Assembly (NCBI GenBank): GCA_949372805.1
Contig: CASIBH010000008.1
Coordinates: forward strand, 1 to 64,000
Source: an uncultured Flavobacteriales bacterium
GTDB taxonomy: Bacteria > Bacteroidota > Bacteroidia > Flavobacteriales > BACL11
Length of the DNA stretch: 64,000 nt
Reading direction: 5' to 3'
Part shown: positions 54,553 to 62,453 of the stretch, one piece after another
Layout: the number at the start of each line of letters is the position of its first letter
Position numbering within the stretch: position 1 is the first letter of the stretch
Position numbers and translations under genes: made by a program
The notes under the pieces: generated by a model
Database searches by the model: none
What the model was told of the DNA's origin: nothing
What the model saw: only the letters and a program-made list of their open reading frames with translations

Positions 54553-55022
54553 AGTATCATATAAGAATTTATCTTGAATCAAAAGAAGATGTAACTAGAG
54601 AAATTGAGATCTCTGGAGAAGATAATCTTATGGAACTTCATAATATAATTACTCAATCTTGTAACCTTAATGATAAAGAGCTTGCATCATTTCATTTAAC
54701 AAATGATGAATTTGATTTATTAAAAGAGATTCCACTAATTCCAATTGATGAAAATACAAAAGAATCTATGGAGCAAGTTCATATAAAGGAATTATTGATG
54801 CAAAAAGATGATAGGTTAATTTATATTTATGATTATATGAAAATGTGGAGATTCTTAGTTGAATTAAAAGAGATCTCATCACAAATTATAACAAAACCAA
54901 AATGTATTTTTAAATCAGGAGAAATGCCAACACAAGCTCCAGAAATAACATTTGATAATGATAATCAAGAAGAAAATGAATTTTCCGAGGAAGATTCATT
55001 TGATGAGTATAATGAATACTAA
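54549..55022 (+). CDS. pRiA4b ORF-3-like protein of unknown function
   Basis: A 157-residue protein. The N-terminal part fits the pRiA4b ORF-3-like fold: YHIRIYLESKEDVTREIEIS, LMELHNIITQSC, ASFHLTNDEF, and LIYIYDYMKMWRFLVELKEI. The last 25 residues are acidic (NDNQEENEFSEEDSFDEY). Databases sometimes label such proteins as IS1096 passenger or TnpR; I see no transposon here. It overlaps cca by 4 bases and the miaA start by 11, so it is in the middle of a tRNA-processing operon. Its role is unknown. Confidence 0.8.
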   Translation: MKYHIRIYLESKEDVTREIEISGEDNLMELHNIITQSCNLNDKELASFHLTNDEFDLLKEIPLIPIDENTKESMEQVHIKELLMQKDDRLIYIYDYMKMWRFLVELKEISSQIITKPKCIFKSGEMPTQAPEITFDNDNQEENEFSEEDSFDEYNEY

Positions 55023-55914
55023 AACAAAAAAGTTAATTATTGTTCTTGGTCCAACTGCAAGTGGAAAAACATCACTTGCAGTTGAAATTGCAAAAAATAA
55101 AAAAACAGAAATTATTTCATGTGACTCGAGACAGTTTTTTAAAGAGATGTCGATTGGAACAGCAATACCAACTAAAAATCAGCTGAAAGAAATCCAACAC
55201 CATTTCATACATCACATTAGTATAAATGAAGAATATAATGCAGGTTTATTTGAAACTGGTGCTTTATTAGCCTTAGAAGAAATTTTTAAACAAAGTGAAT
55301 ATGCTATTATGGTAGGTGGTTCAGGCTTATATATAAATGCAATATGTAATGGAATTGATGCCATACCTCAAGTTCCAAAACTTATTAGACAAAAACTAGT
55401 TGACGAATATAATTGTAAAGGGCTTGAGTGGCTTCAAAAAAAAGCTATAGATATAAATAAAAATATACTAGAAAAAATTGATAAAAATAATCCACAAAGA
55501 TTAATTAGATATTTAGAGGTCTTTGAATTTACAGGAAAAGAAATTCAATCATTTTATAAAAAAACAAAAACTAAAAGAAATTTTGAAATAATTAAAGTAG
55601 GAATCTCAATTGAAAGAGAGAATCTATATAAAAGAATAAATAATAGAGTGGATTTAATGATTGCAGATGGTTTATTAGAAGAAGTTAAAAGCTTAAAGCA
55701 TTTAAAACATAAAAACCCATTACAAACTGTTGGATACAGAGAAATATTTGATTTTTTAGATAATAAAATAACATTTAAAAAAGCTATTGAAGAAATCAAA
55801 CAAAATACAAGAAGATTAGCCAAAAGACAGATGACATGGTTTAGAAAAGACAAAGAAATAAAATGGATAGACATTAACTCAAAAGAAATTAAAATAGCTA
55901 TCTCAGAATTGTAA
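55012..55914 (+). CDS. miaA: tRNA dimethylallyltransferase
   Basis: MiaA adds dimethylallyl to A37 of tRNAs that read UNN codons. The start at 55012 gives MNTKTKKLIIVLGPTASGKT, with the P-loop at residues 13-20. An upstream in-frame ATG at 54952 would run deep into the previous gene, so I reject it. Further marks are ISCDSRQFFKEMSIGTA, VGGSGLYINAICNG, PLQTVGYREIF and TRRLAKRQMTWFRKD. The 3' end overlaps the gliding-type gene by 17 bases tail to tail. Confidence 0.95.
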   Translation: MNTKTKKLIIVLGPTASGKTSLAVEIAKNKKTEIISCDSRQFFKEMSIGTAIPTKNQLKEIQHHFIHHISINEEYNAGLFETGALLALEEIFKQSEYAIMVGGSGLYINAICNGIDAIPQVPKLIRQKLVDEYNCKGLEWLQKKAIDINKNILEKIDKNNPQRLIRYLEVFEFTGKEIQSFYKKTKTKRNFEIIKVGISIERENLYKRINNRVDLMIADGLLEEVKSLKHLKHKNPLQTVGYREIFDFLDNKITFKKAIEEIKQNTRRLAKRQMTWFRKDKEIKWIDINSKEIKIAISEL

Positions 55915-58906
55915 CTGCTCCTTTTATAGGGTTAAATCCATGACCAAGCTCAATATGGTAGAAATAAGCTCCATCAGAAACAGGCTTACCATTTTTATTA
56001 TTACCATCCCAAGGCACTGCATATCCAACTGAGCTAAAAATCTTTTTTCCAAATCTACTGTACACATTAATTTCAGAATCAGCATAAATAAATGCCTGCT
56101 CTAAATCCCAAGTATCATTAACCTGATCATTATTAGGAGTAAATACATTAGGAACACATTCAGCCGTCATAGCAGTGATTGTAAACAAAGTATCTAATAC
56201 ACAAGCATTATTGTCCATTACTTGCACACTTAGAGGCCCTGGAGCTAGTGAAAGATTAGTGACACTATCTGTTCCACCATTAGACCAAATAAATGTGTAA
56301 GGATCTGTCCCTCCACTTGGTGAGATAGTTAACTCAACATCTAAATTCTCTAAATTACATTCAATTATTGTAGAAGGGTCTAGTAATACTGAAATATTAT
56401 CAATAATAAAATCTTCTCTAATCATACATCCATCATTGTCAGTTACTTCAACCCAATGCTCTCCCGGGCAAATATTTGAGTGTTGTGTGATATCTCCATT
56501 ATCCCATAGGAATGAATATGGAGGAAAACCCCAAAGAGAAGAATCTGCAAATACTGTAGTAGTTTCAATATCAAAAATACCTTCTGTTATATTAAAGTCA
56601 ATATATAAAGTATCAAACTCTTCACAACCATTTATTACATCAGTTGTTTTAATAATATATGTCCCAGGACAAAGATTTACTACAGTTGAATCAGTTGAAA
56701 CAATGTTGCCAAAATCATCAATCCATTCAAATGTAAAATTATTTGCTGTGGACAAACTTGATACACTTACACTTGAAATATGGCTTGAATCTATGTAATC
56801 AACATTTGTAATTAATTCATAAGGAATAAGGTTAAAACCAACTGAGTCTTGATTTCCACAAGAATCTGTTGCAATTACCCAGCATACATCTGTAGTAATG
56901 CCAGAAATACTTGCAGTTGTTTCACCATTACTCCAAAGGTATTGGATAGGACTTGTACCACCAATAGTAGAAACACTAGCGTTACCTCCAACATCACACT
57001 TAGGATTTACAAAGCTAGAATCAGAAATGAAAAATAGATTTGGTTCAGTAATTAATATATCATCGCTTATATAACATCCATTATTGTCTGTAATATCACA
57101 AGACCAAAATCCAGCAGCTAAAATATTTTGTAATGTGTTACTATTATTACTCCATGAAATATTAAATGGTCCTGTTCCTCCTGAAACAATAGCATCAATA
57201 GATGTTAACTGCCCATAGCAAGCTAAAGGATTCGAATAATTTGTAAAGCTCATTTCTAATTCAGAAGGCTGATCAACTGAGATAGTATCATTAATTAAAC
57301 AACCATAATTATCAGTAATCTGAAGATAATAATCTCCATCTGACAATCCATATAAGGAATCGACACTACCTGTACCATTTTGCCACTGTATATTGTATGG
57401 AAAAGTTGCTCCATATGGCTCTACAGCAATACTTCCATTATTTAATCCAAAACAACTAGGATTATAAATACTAATATTTACATTCAATTGAGAATTTTGA
57501 CCAACTTGAAAATATTCAAATTGCTGACAACCAATTGAGTCAATGATTTCAATAATATATGTTCCCGCAAATAGATTATTATTATCAACTCCTCCCCATT
57601 CAATAGAATATGGTGCATTTCCACCGTAAACTGAGTCAATATTAATAGAGCCAGTTGAATCTCCAAAACAAAAAGCATCTTGAATAGTTGCGCTAACATT
57701 CATCTCAAAAACAGGTTCAAAGATTGCTGATAGAGTGTCAAAGCATCCAAAAATTGTATCATGAATAACAATATCATATTCTCCAGCTCTAACATAAAGA
57801 GAATCTAAACTGTCTTGAGAATCTAACCAATAAAAATTATGATTATTATTACCACCATTAACACTATCTATCTTAATCCACACACTATCAGACAAACAAA
57901 GTAAAGGAGTAGTAGTTGAAGAGTATGCAAAATATGTACTTGGCTCAGCAATAATTACATCTATCTGAACGCTGCAACCAAAAGAATCAATTACACTTAA
58001 GTTATACTGACCAGGAAATAGATTAGAAATCTCAACAGATACTGAAGATAGTGACTGCATAGTTGCTCCACTTTGATTAATTATCAAATTTGACGAAGAG
58101 CCATTAACATCATTAAAAGCAACTGTATCAGAATTATAAGTTAAATAATATATATACTTCAGACTATCAGTAATTTTCTTACCGCCAAACGAAGAAAAAT
58201 AAATAGCCCCATCACTTGACCCAACGCATGAAATATTTGAACTATTAATAGAATCAAAAGTTAATTGAACTGGATTATTAAGAGAAAAATAATGAAGTGT
58301 ATCTGTACAACCTAGAGCATCTGTAACAACAGATTTATAAAAACCTGCTGAAATCCCAGAAATAAAAGGCAAGGTATCATTAAGTAAGATTTCATTATAA
58401 CCATTTATACTATCAGCTGTAAACCATTGATAAGTATAGAATTCGTCTCCACTTAAAGAATCTAATAGATTAAAACTAGAATCAGGGTCGAACATTACTC
58501 CGCCATATGTAGGTGCATATAACACTGCAGAAGAATCTCCATAACATTGGATATTATCTTGTCCTAATCCAATAGATACAGGGCAGGGAATAATGAAAAT
58601 TTGTTGCTGAAAATAAAAAGGACTAGCGTTAAAGACAGATACTCTATATCTCCCGCAAATTGTTGTAATTAGAGTGTCAGAAGTTAGATTTATTAAATAC
58701 TGACTAGTATCAATTGGGTACCAAAGAGAGTCTGTAAAGCTTTGTAATTCCCACTCATAAGCAATCGAAGGAGATTGTAATTCTAAAGCAATATATCCAG
58801 TGTCATTAAAACAATTAATGCCAAGAATATCAAATTGATTAACTTGAGCATTAATGGTATTAATACTTAAAAGAGATAAAAGAAGGAATTGAAAAAATTT
58901 TTTCAT
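55898..58906 (-). CDS. Large surface protein with SprB-like repeats and gliding-type (T9SS type B) C-terminus
   Basis: A 1002-residue secreted protein. The signal peptide ends about INTINAQ. About nine SprB-like units follow, such as NIQCYGDSSAVLYAPTYGG, AFCFGDSTGSINIDSVYGG, NPSCFGLNNGSIAVEPYGA and NPKCDVGGNASVSTIGGTSP, each about 90-100 residues. The C-terminal 85 residues match the gliding-motility-associated domain: CVPNVFTPNNDQVNDTW, INVYSRFGKKIF, PWDGNNKNGKPVSDGAYFY and KGAVTILR. It is probably exported by T9SS as an adhesin. A -7 box is 18 bases upstream. Confidence 0.93.
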   Translation of the reverse strand: MKKFFQFLLLSLLSINTINAQVNQFDILGINCFNDTGYIALELQSPSIAYEWELQSFTDSLWYPIDTSQYLINLTSDTLITTICGRYRVSVFNASPFYFQQQIFIIPCPVSIGLGQDNIQCYGDSSAVLYAPTYGGVMFDPDSSFNLLDSLSGDEFYTYQWFTADSINGYNEILLNDTLPFISGISAGFYKSVVTDALGCTDTLHYFSLNNPVQLTFDSINSSNISCVGSSDGAIYFSSFGGKKITDSLKYIYYLTYNSDTVAFNDVNGSSSNLIINQSGATMQSLSSVSVEISNLFPGQYNLSVIDSFGCSVQIDVIIAEPSTYFAYSSTTTPLLCLSDSVWIKIDSVNGGNNNHNFYWLDSQDSLDSLYVRAGEYDIVIHDTIFGCFDTLSAIFEPVFEMNVSATIQDAFCFGDSTGSINIDSVYGGNAPYSIEWGGVDNNNLFAGTYIIEIIDSIGCQQFEYFQVGQNSQLNVNISIYNPSCFGLNNGSIAVEPYGATFPYNIQWQNGTGSVDSLYGLSDGDYYLQITDNYGCLINDTISVDQPSELEMSFTNYSNPLACYGQLTSIDAIVSGGTGPFNISWSNNSNTLQNILAAGFWSCDITDNNGCYISDDILITEPNLFFISDSSFVNPKCDVGGNASVSTIGGTSPIQYLWSNGETTASISGITTDVCWVIATDSCGNQDSVGFNLIPYELITNVDYIDSSHISSVSVSSLSTANNFTFEWIDDFGNIVSTDSTVVNLCPGTYIIKTTDVINGCEEFDTLYIDFNITEGIFDIETTTVFADSSLWGFPPYSFLWDNGDITQHSNICPGEHWVEVTDNDGCMIREDFIIDNISVLLDPSTIIECNLENLDVELTISPSGGTDPYTFIWSNGGTDSVTNLSLAPGPLSVQVMDNNACVLDTLFTITAMTAECVPNVFTPNNDQVNDTWDLEQAFIYADSEINVYSRFGKKIFSSVGYAVPWDGNNKNGKPVSDGAYFYHIELGHGFNPIKGAVTILR

Positions 58907-58923
58907 AATGCTTATATATATAA

Positions 58924-58931
58924 CAAATATA
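58924..58931 (-). promoter_or_regulatory. Candidate -7 box of the gliding-type surface protein
   Basis: The minus strand reads TATATTTG, 18 bases before the ATG at 58906. The gene upstream, rnz, ends only 14 bases further on. Confidence 0.35.
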
Positions 58932-58944
58932 CCTAAATATTATC

Positions 58945-59868
58945 TTATTTGTAAATAGTATTAAAATCGAAAGTCATTCCGGAATATGAAAGCATTGAGT
59001 TTTGAAAAACATCTTGCGTTTCCTCTAATAGAATATTAAGGTCTAAGTATCTTTGAGAATAATGACCAGTAATGAGGATTTTAACTTTTGCACTTTTAGC
59101 AATTTGAGCTGCTTGATGTGTTGTAGAATGTCCTGTCTCTACAGCTCTTCCCAAAACATCTTTCGCAAATGTAGTCTCATGATATAAAACATCAACATTT
59201 CTTACTTTGGAAATAATATCTTTAAAAAATCTTGTGTCTGAACAAAAGGCATAAGAATGAAAATATTTAGGATCTTTTGTTAATTCAGAATTTTTTATCT
59301 TAATATCTTCATGTTTATAGTCATTACCTTTCATTAAAGAAGTGAAAAAGTTATAATGAATATTATATTGTTCAATTTTTTTTCTATCTAGTCTTCTTTT
59401 ATATTTCTTTTCTTTAAAAATAAAACCAGAGCAATTTAAAGTATGGTCAAGTAAAAAATTTGAAATTGTTATTAAATCATCCTCAAATAAAATATTTTCA
59501 GAATTAGTAGAAAGATTATGAAAAAAAAGTGGAAAGCTAAGATCAGTATTTGATGCAGAGAGTTGAATATTTATAATTTCTTTTAGCTGCTCGTGAGCAT
59601 AAATATGTAACTCTTTTTTTCTTCCAAGTAAATGCATACTGGTGATCAAACCTATTAACCCAAAGTAATGATCACCATGTAAATGACTAATAAAAATATG
59701 ATGGATTCTTTGAAAGCTTAATCCATATTTTCTTAATTGTACTTGTGTATTTTCTCCACAATCAATTAAAAAAAACCTCTCATTTACATTTAGAAGTTGT
59801 GAAGTAGGATTGCGCTCTACTAAAGGAACAGCAGAATTACTACCTAAAATTGTTAATTTGAAAGACAT
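58945..59868 (-). CDS. rnz: Ribonuclease Z
   Basis: RNase Z is a zinc endonuclease that trims tRNA 3' ends. It is needed for tRNAs whose genes lack CCA, as here. The 307-residue short form has FLIDCGENTQVQLRKYG, the metal-binding FISHLHGDHYFGLIGL, VLYHETTFAKDVLGRAVETG with the later HSTTHQAAQIAK, and a final LITGHYSQRY. It overlaps the T9SS cargo stop by one base. Confidence 0.95.
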   Translation of the reverse strand: MSFKLTILGSNSAVPLVERNPTSQLLNVNERFFLIDCGENTQVQLRKYGLSFQRIHHIFISHLHGDHYFGLIGLITSMHLLGRKKELHIYAHEQLKEIINIQLSASNTDLSFPLFFHNLSTNSENILFEDDLITISNFLLDHTLNCSGFIFKEKKYKRRLDRKKIEQYNIHYNFFTSLMKGNDYKHEDIKIKNSELTKDPKYFHSYAFCSDTRFFKDIISKVRNVDVLYHETTFAKDVLGRAVETGHSTTHQAAQIAKSAKVKILITGHYSQRYLDLNILLEETQDVFQNSMLSYSGMTFDFNTIYK

Positions 59869-60635
59869 TAATTAACAACAACCATTCTTGTTGAAATTGT
59901 CTTATAATCAGATTTTAAAATAATAGTATAAATACCATTTATGTAATTATCTACATTCAAAACTGAAGAATTAACTCCTCTGTTAGCATTAATTTTTGAT
60001 GTTGAAACAATTTCACCTAATGTATTATAAATAATCAGATTAAGAACATCACTTTTACCGGAAATAAAATATAAATTACATTCAGCTTTTACAGGATTTG
60101 GATATATATTCTTAAATTCAAAAGTTTCATCATTAAATGATCCAAAACTTGTAGAAGTAGGTGCAATAATTTCAATATAAAAATAGTCAACAGTGTCTAG
60201 TTGAGTATAAGTCCCTAATAAAGGAACATTTATAGCGAGTGTAGAAGTAGTTAGAATTAATGGATATACTCCTAAGTCAGCAGAAGTAGGATCAATAGTT
60301 GAAGAAATCTCAGCACAAGAATATGCTCCACCAGGAAAAGAACAATTTGGAGGTTGACAGTCATAAGTAAAATTATTTGGGAGACCTATAACACCAGTTA
60401 AATCAATATTTGCAATTGTAACATTAAGAGATAATCCACTTATATCAACAACAGTGTCTAGTGGCGTTAGAGCTGTTATAATAGCAGAGTAAGGCTGACC
60501 AATAAATGCAGAAGGGAGCCCTGTATTTTGGTCAGGGTATAGTCCAGGTGAAGTATATGTTTGATCAGGAATGCACTGAGAATATGAGTAAACAGAGCTA
60601 AGTGATAAGATTATGATTAATATTAAATTTTTCAT
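59868..60635 (-). CDS. Secreted protein with T9SS type A sorting domain
   Basis: A 255-residue protein. The signal peptide ends near YSYSQ. The body is beta-rich with a cysteine cluster (CQPPNCSFPGGAYSC) but I do not recognise a family. The C-terminal 75 residues are a sorting tail: FKNIYPNPVKAECNLYF, LIIYNTLGEIV, VDNYINGIYTIIL and TRMVVVN. It lies between the small rnz-linked gene and rnz with 14-base and minus 1-base spacing, so it is likely co-transcribed with housekeeping genes. Confidence 0.85.
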   Translation of the reverse strand: MKNLILIIILSLSSVYSYSQCIPDQTYTSPGLYPDQNTGLPSAFIGQPYSAIITALTPLDTVVDISGLSLNVTIANIDLTGVIGLPNNFTYDCQPPNCSFPGGAYSCAEISSTIDPTSADLGVYPLILTTSTLAINVPLLGTYTQLDTVDYFYIEIIAPTSTSFGSFNDETFEFKNIYPNPVKAECNLYFISGKSDVLNLIIYNTLGEIVSTSKINANRGVNSSVLNVDNYINGIYTIILKSDYKTISTRMVVVN

Positions 60636-60649
60636 TTTTTTATTTTTTT

Positions 60650-60937
60650 TTAATTTAGTTGTCTTTCCATTTCTTCCATGTCAATAAAATCATAAGCTTC
60701 TTGTAAAGTTGGAACAATATTTAAGTTTTCATCAAAATTTATATCACTGACTATAAGAAAAGAGCCATTACCTTTTTTTACAAGTGCACCAAACTTAACA
60801 AAATTATTTTGAACTAAATTAATAGTCTCAAGACCAACTCCTGACAGATCAGCTATATAATTTTTAATCTCACTAGATGCGGAAATATTAGAAAAATTAT
60901 TTTTATCTGAAAGCGTAAAAACTAAAGTATTTGACAT
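60650..60937 (-). CDS. Small rnz-linked protein (STAS-like?)
   Basis: A 95-residue cytosolic protein. The end, GNGSFLIVSDINFDENLNIV then PTLQEAYDFIDMEEMERQL, matches a small Bacteroidota family that is regularly encoded next to rnz and is sometimes misnamed ribonuclease Z. It has no metal motif. The alternating beta/alpha pattern suggests a STAS-like fold, which is inference. It starts 2 bases after pyrB stops. Confidence 0.7.
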   Translation of the reverse strand: MSNTLVFTLSDKNNFSNISASSEIKNYIADLSGVGLETINLVQNNFVKFGALVKKGNGSFLIVSDINFDENLNIVPTLQEAYDFIDMEEMERQLN

Positions 60938-60939
60938 TT

Positions 60940-61866
60940 TTAATTCTTCTTAATTGATAATAAATATAAAACAGCCATTCTGATTGCTACACCATTTTCA
61001 ACTTGATTTAAAATAATAGAATGTTCTGAATCGGCAACATCTGATGTTAGCTCTACTCCTCTATTAATAGGGCCAGGATGCATAATTGTAATTTGCTTAT
61101 CCAAACTATCTAAAACTTTTTTATTGATCCCGTAGACATTAGAATATTCTCTAAGAGAGGGTAATAATTGCACATCTTGTCTCTCAAGTTGAATTCTTAA
61201 AACATTAGCGACATCACACCATTTTAACGCTGCATTTAATGAAGAGAAGTGATTAACTCCTAAAGAGTCTAAGTATTTAGGCATAAGAGTAGAGGGACCA
61301 CAAACTCCAACCTCAGCTCCTAATTTTTTGAGACAATATATATTTGAAAGGGCAACTCTAGAATGAAGAATATCACCAATTATCACTATTTTCTTACCGG
61401 CTACCTCACCATATTTTTCCCTAATAGAAAAACTATCTAATAATGCCTGAGTTGGATGCTCATGTGTTCCGTCTCCAGCATTAACAATTTTAGCACTTAT
61501 ATTTCTAGAAAGAAACACAGAAGCACCGGGGTTAGGGTGCCTCATTACAATAATATCTACTTTCATTGCTAAAATATTATTGACAGTATCTAATAGAGTC
61601 TCACCTTTTTTAACAGATGAAGATGCGGAAGAAAAATTAATGACGTCTGCGGATAGTCTTTTCTCAGCTAATTCAAAAGATAATTTAGTACGTGTTGAAT
61701 TTTCAAAAAATAAATTAGCTATAGTTACATCTCTTAAAGAAGGAACTTTTTTAATAGGCTGATTTATAATTTTTTTAAAATTATCTGCAGTTTGAAAAAT
61801 AAGATCAATATCGTTTTTATTAAGATATTTTATTCCAAGCATATGATCAACCGAAAGATTATTCAT
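60940..61866 (-). CDS. pyrB: Aspartate carbamoyltransferase, catalytic chain
   Basis: The enzyme makes carbamoyl-aspartate, the first committed step of pyrimidine synthesis. The 308-residue protein has the carbamoyl-phosphate site FFENSTRTKLSFE, then GDGTHEHPTQALLD, VIIGDILHSRVALSN and the aspartate loop IMHPGPINRGVELTSDVAD. No regulatory chain pyrI is beside it. It overlaps pyrR by 8 bases. Confidence 0.96.
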   Translation of the reverse strand: MNNLSVDHMLGIKYLNKNDIDLIFQTADNFKKIINQPIKKVPSLRDVTIANLFFENSTRTKLSFELAEKRLSADVINFSSASSSVKKGETLLDTVNNILAMKVDIIVMRHPNPGASVFLSRNISAKIVNAGDGTHEHPTQALLDSFSIREKYGEVAGKKIVIIGDILHSRVALSNIYCLKKLGAEVGVCGPSTLMPKYLDSLGVNHFSSLNAALKWCDVANVLRIQLERQDVQLLPSLREYSNVYGINKKVLDSLDKQITIMHPGPINRGVELTSDVADSEHSIILNQVENGVAIRMAVLYLLSIKKN

Positions 61867-62398
61867 TTTTATCTTTTAAAATTAATACACTATTTTTCAA
61901 CCAATCAACAACAACTCTTTCTGAATCAATAGCATCAACAATTTTACCAACATAATTTGGTTGAATTGGTATATGCCGACTCAACCTTCTATCAATTAAA
62001 ACAAGTAACTCAATAGATTTAGGCCTACCAAAAGGCATGACAGCATCCATTGCTGCTCTAACAGAACGAGCTGTAAAAAGGACATCATCAATAAGAATGA
62101 CTCTCTTATTGTCTACTGTAATATCCATATTAATTTTTTCAGTAATAATAGGAGATTTTTTAGTTAATAAATCATCTCTGTAAAACGAAATATCTAAATC
62201 CCCAGAATCAATAGAATTAATATTAAAATTTTCAGAGAGGCAAGAGATTATTCTTTTAGCTAAATACTTACCTCTTGGCTGAAGAGAAACAATTACAGAA
62301 TTAGAAAAATCTTGGTGAGATTCAATTAGTTCTTGAGATAATCTTTTAATGATTATTTCAAGTTGAGTGCTGTTTAATATTTCTCTTTGTTCATTCAT
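61859..62398 (-). CDS. pyrR: PyrR, pyrimidine regulator / uracil phosphoribosyltransferase
   Basis: A 179-residue type I phosphoribosyltransferase-fold protein. The PRPP loop is VILIDDVLFTARSVRAAMDAV, and GRPKSIELLVLIDRRLSRHIP follows, both typical of PyrR. In other bacteria it binds pyr mRNA leaders or makes UMP from uracil. Only 23 bases separate it from the rpsA terminator, so no classical attenuator leader is present at this site. It heads the pyrR-pyrB run. Confidence 0.92.
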   Translation of the reverse strand: MNEQREILNSTQLEIIIKRLSQELIESHQDFSNSVIVSLQPRGKYLAKRIISCLSENFNINSIDSGDLDISFYRDDLLTKKSPIITEKINMDITVDNKRVILIDDVLFTARSVRAAMDAVMPFGRPKSIELLVLIDRRLSRHIPIQPNYVGKIVDAIDSERVVVDWLKNSVLILKDKNE

Positions 62399-62406
62399 TA
62401 ATATTA

Positions 62407-62414
62407 CAAATATA
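62407..62414 (-). promoter_or_regulatory. -7-like box very close to the pyrR start
   Basis: The minus strand reads TATATTTG, ending 8 bases before the pyrR ATG. If used, the mRNA would be almost leaderless. The expected -33 position falls inside the rpsA terminator. Confidence 0.3.
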
Positions 62415-62421
62415 TTTAAAA

Positions 62422-62446
62422 AAAAACCCCGATAAACGGGGTTTTT
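62422..62446 (-). terminator. Intrinsic terminator of rpsA
   Basis: AAAAACCCCG and CGGGGTTTTT form a perfect 10-bp stem with a 5-base loop, 7 bases after the rpsA stop. The G-C core and flanking T run make a strong terminator. Confidence 0.9.
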
Positions 62447-62453
62447 AAATTAA

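Noticed and set aside
54549..55022. Transposon passenger (TnpR/IS1096-like) element
   Set aside because: No transposase, inverted repeats or target duplication nearby; the gene is tightly nested between cca and miaA.
55898..58906. CRISPR or DNA tandem repeat suspected from the repetitive protein
   Set aside because: The repeats are visible only at protein level, are about 90-100 residues long and strongly diverged; no short direct DNA repeats with spacers were seen.
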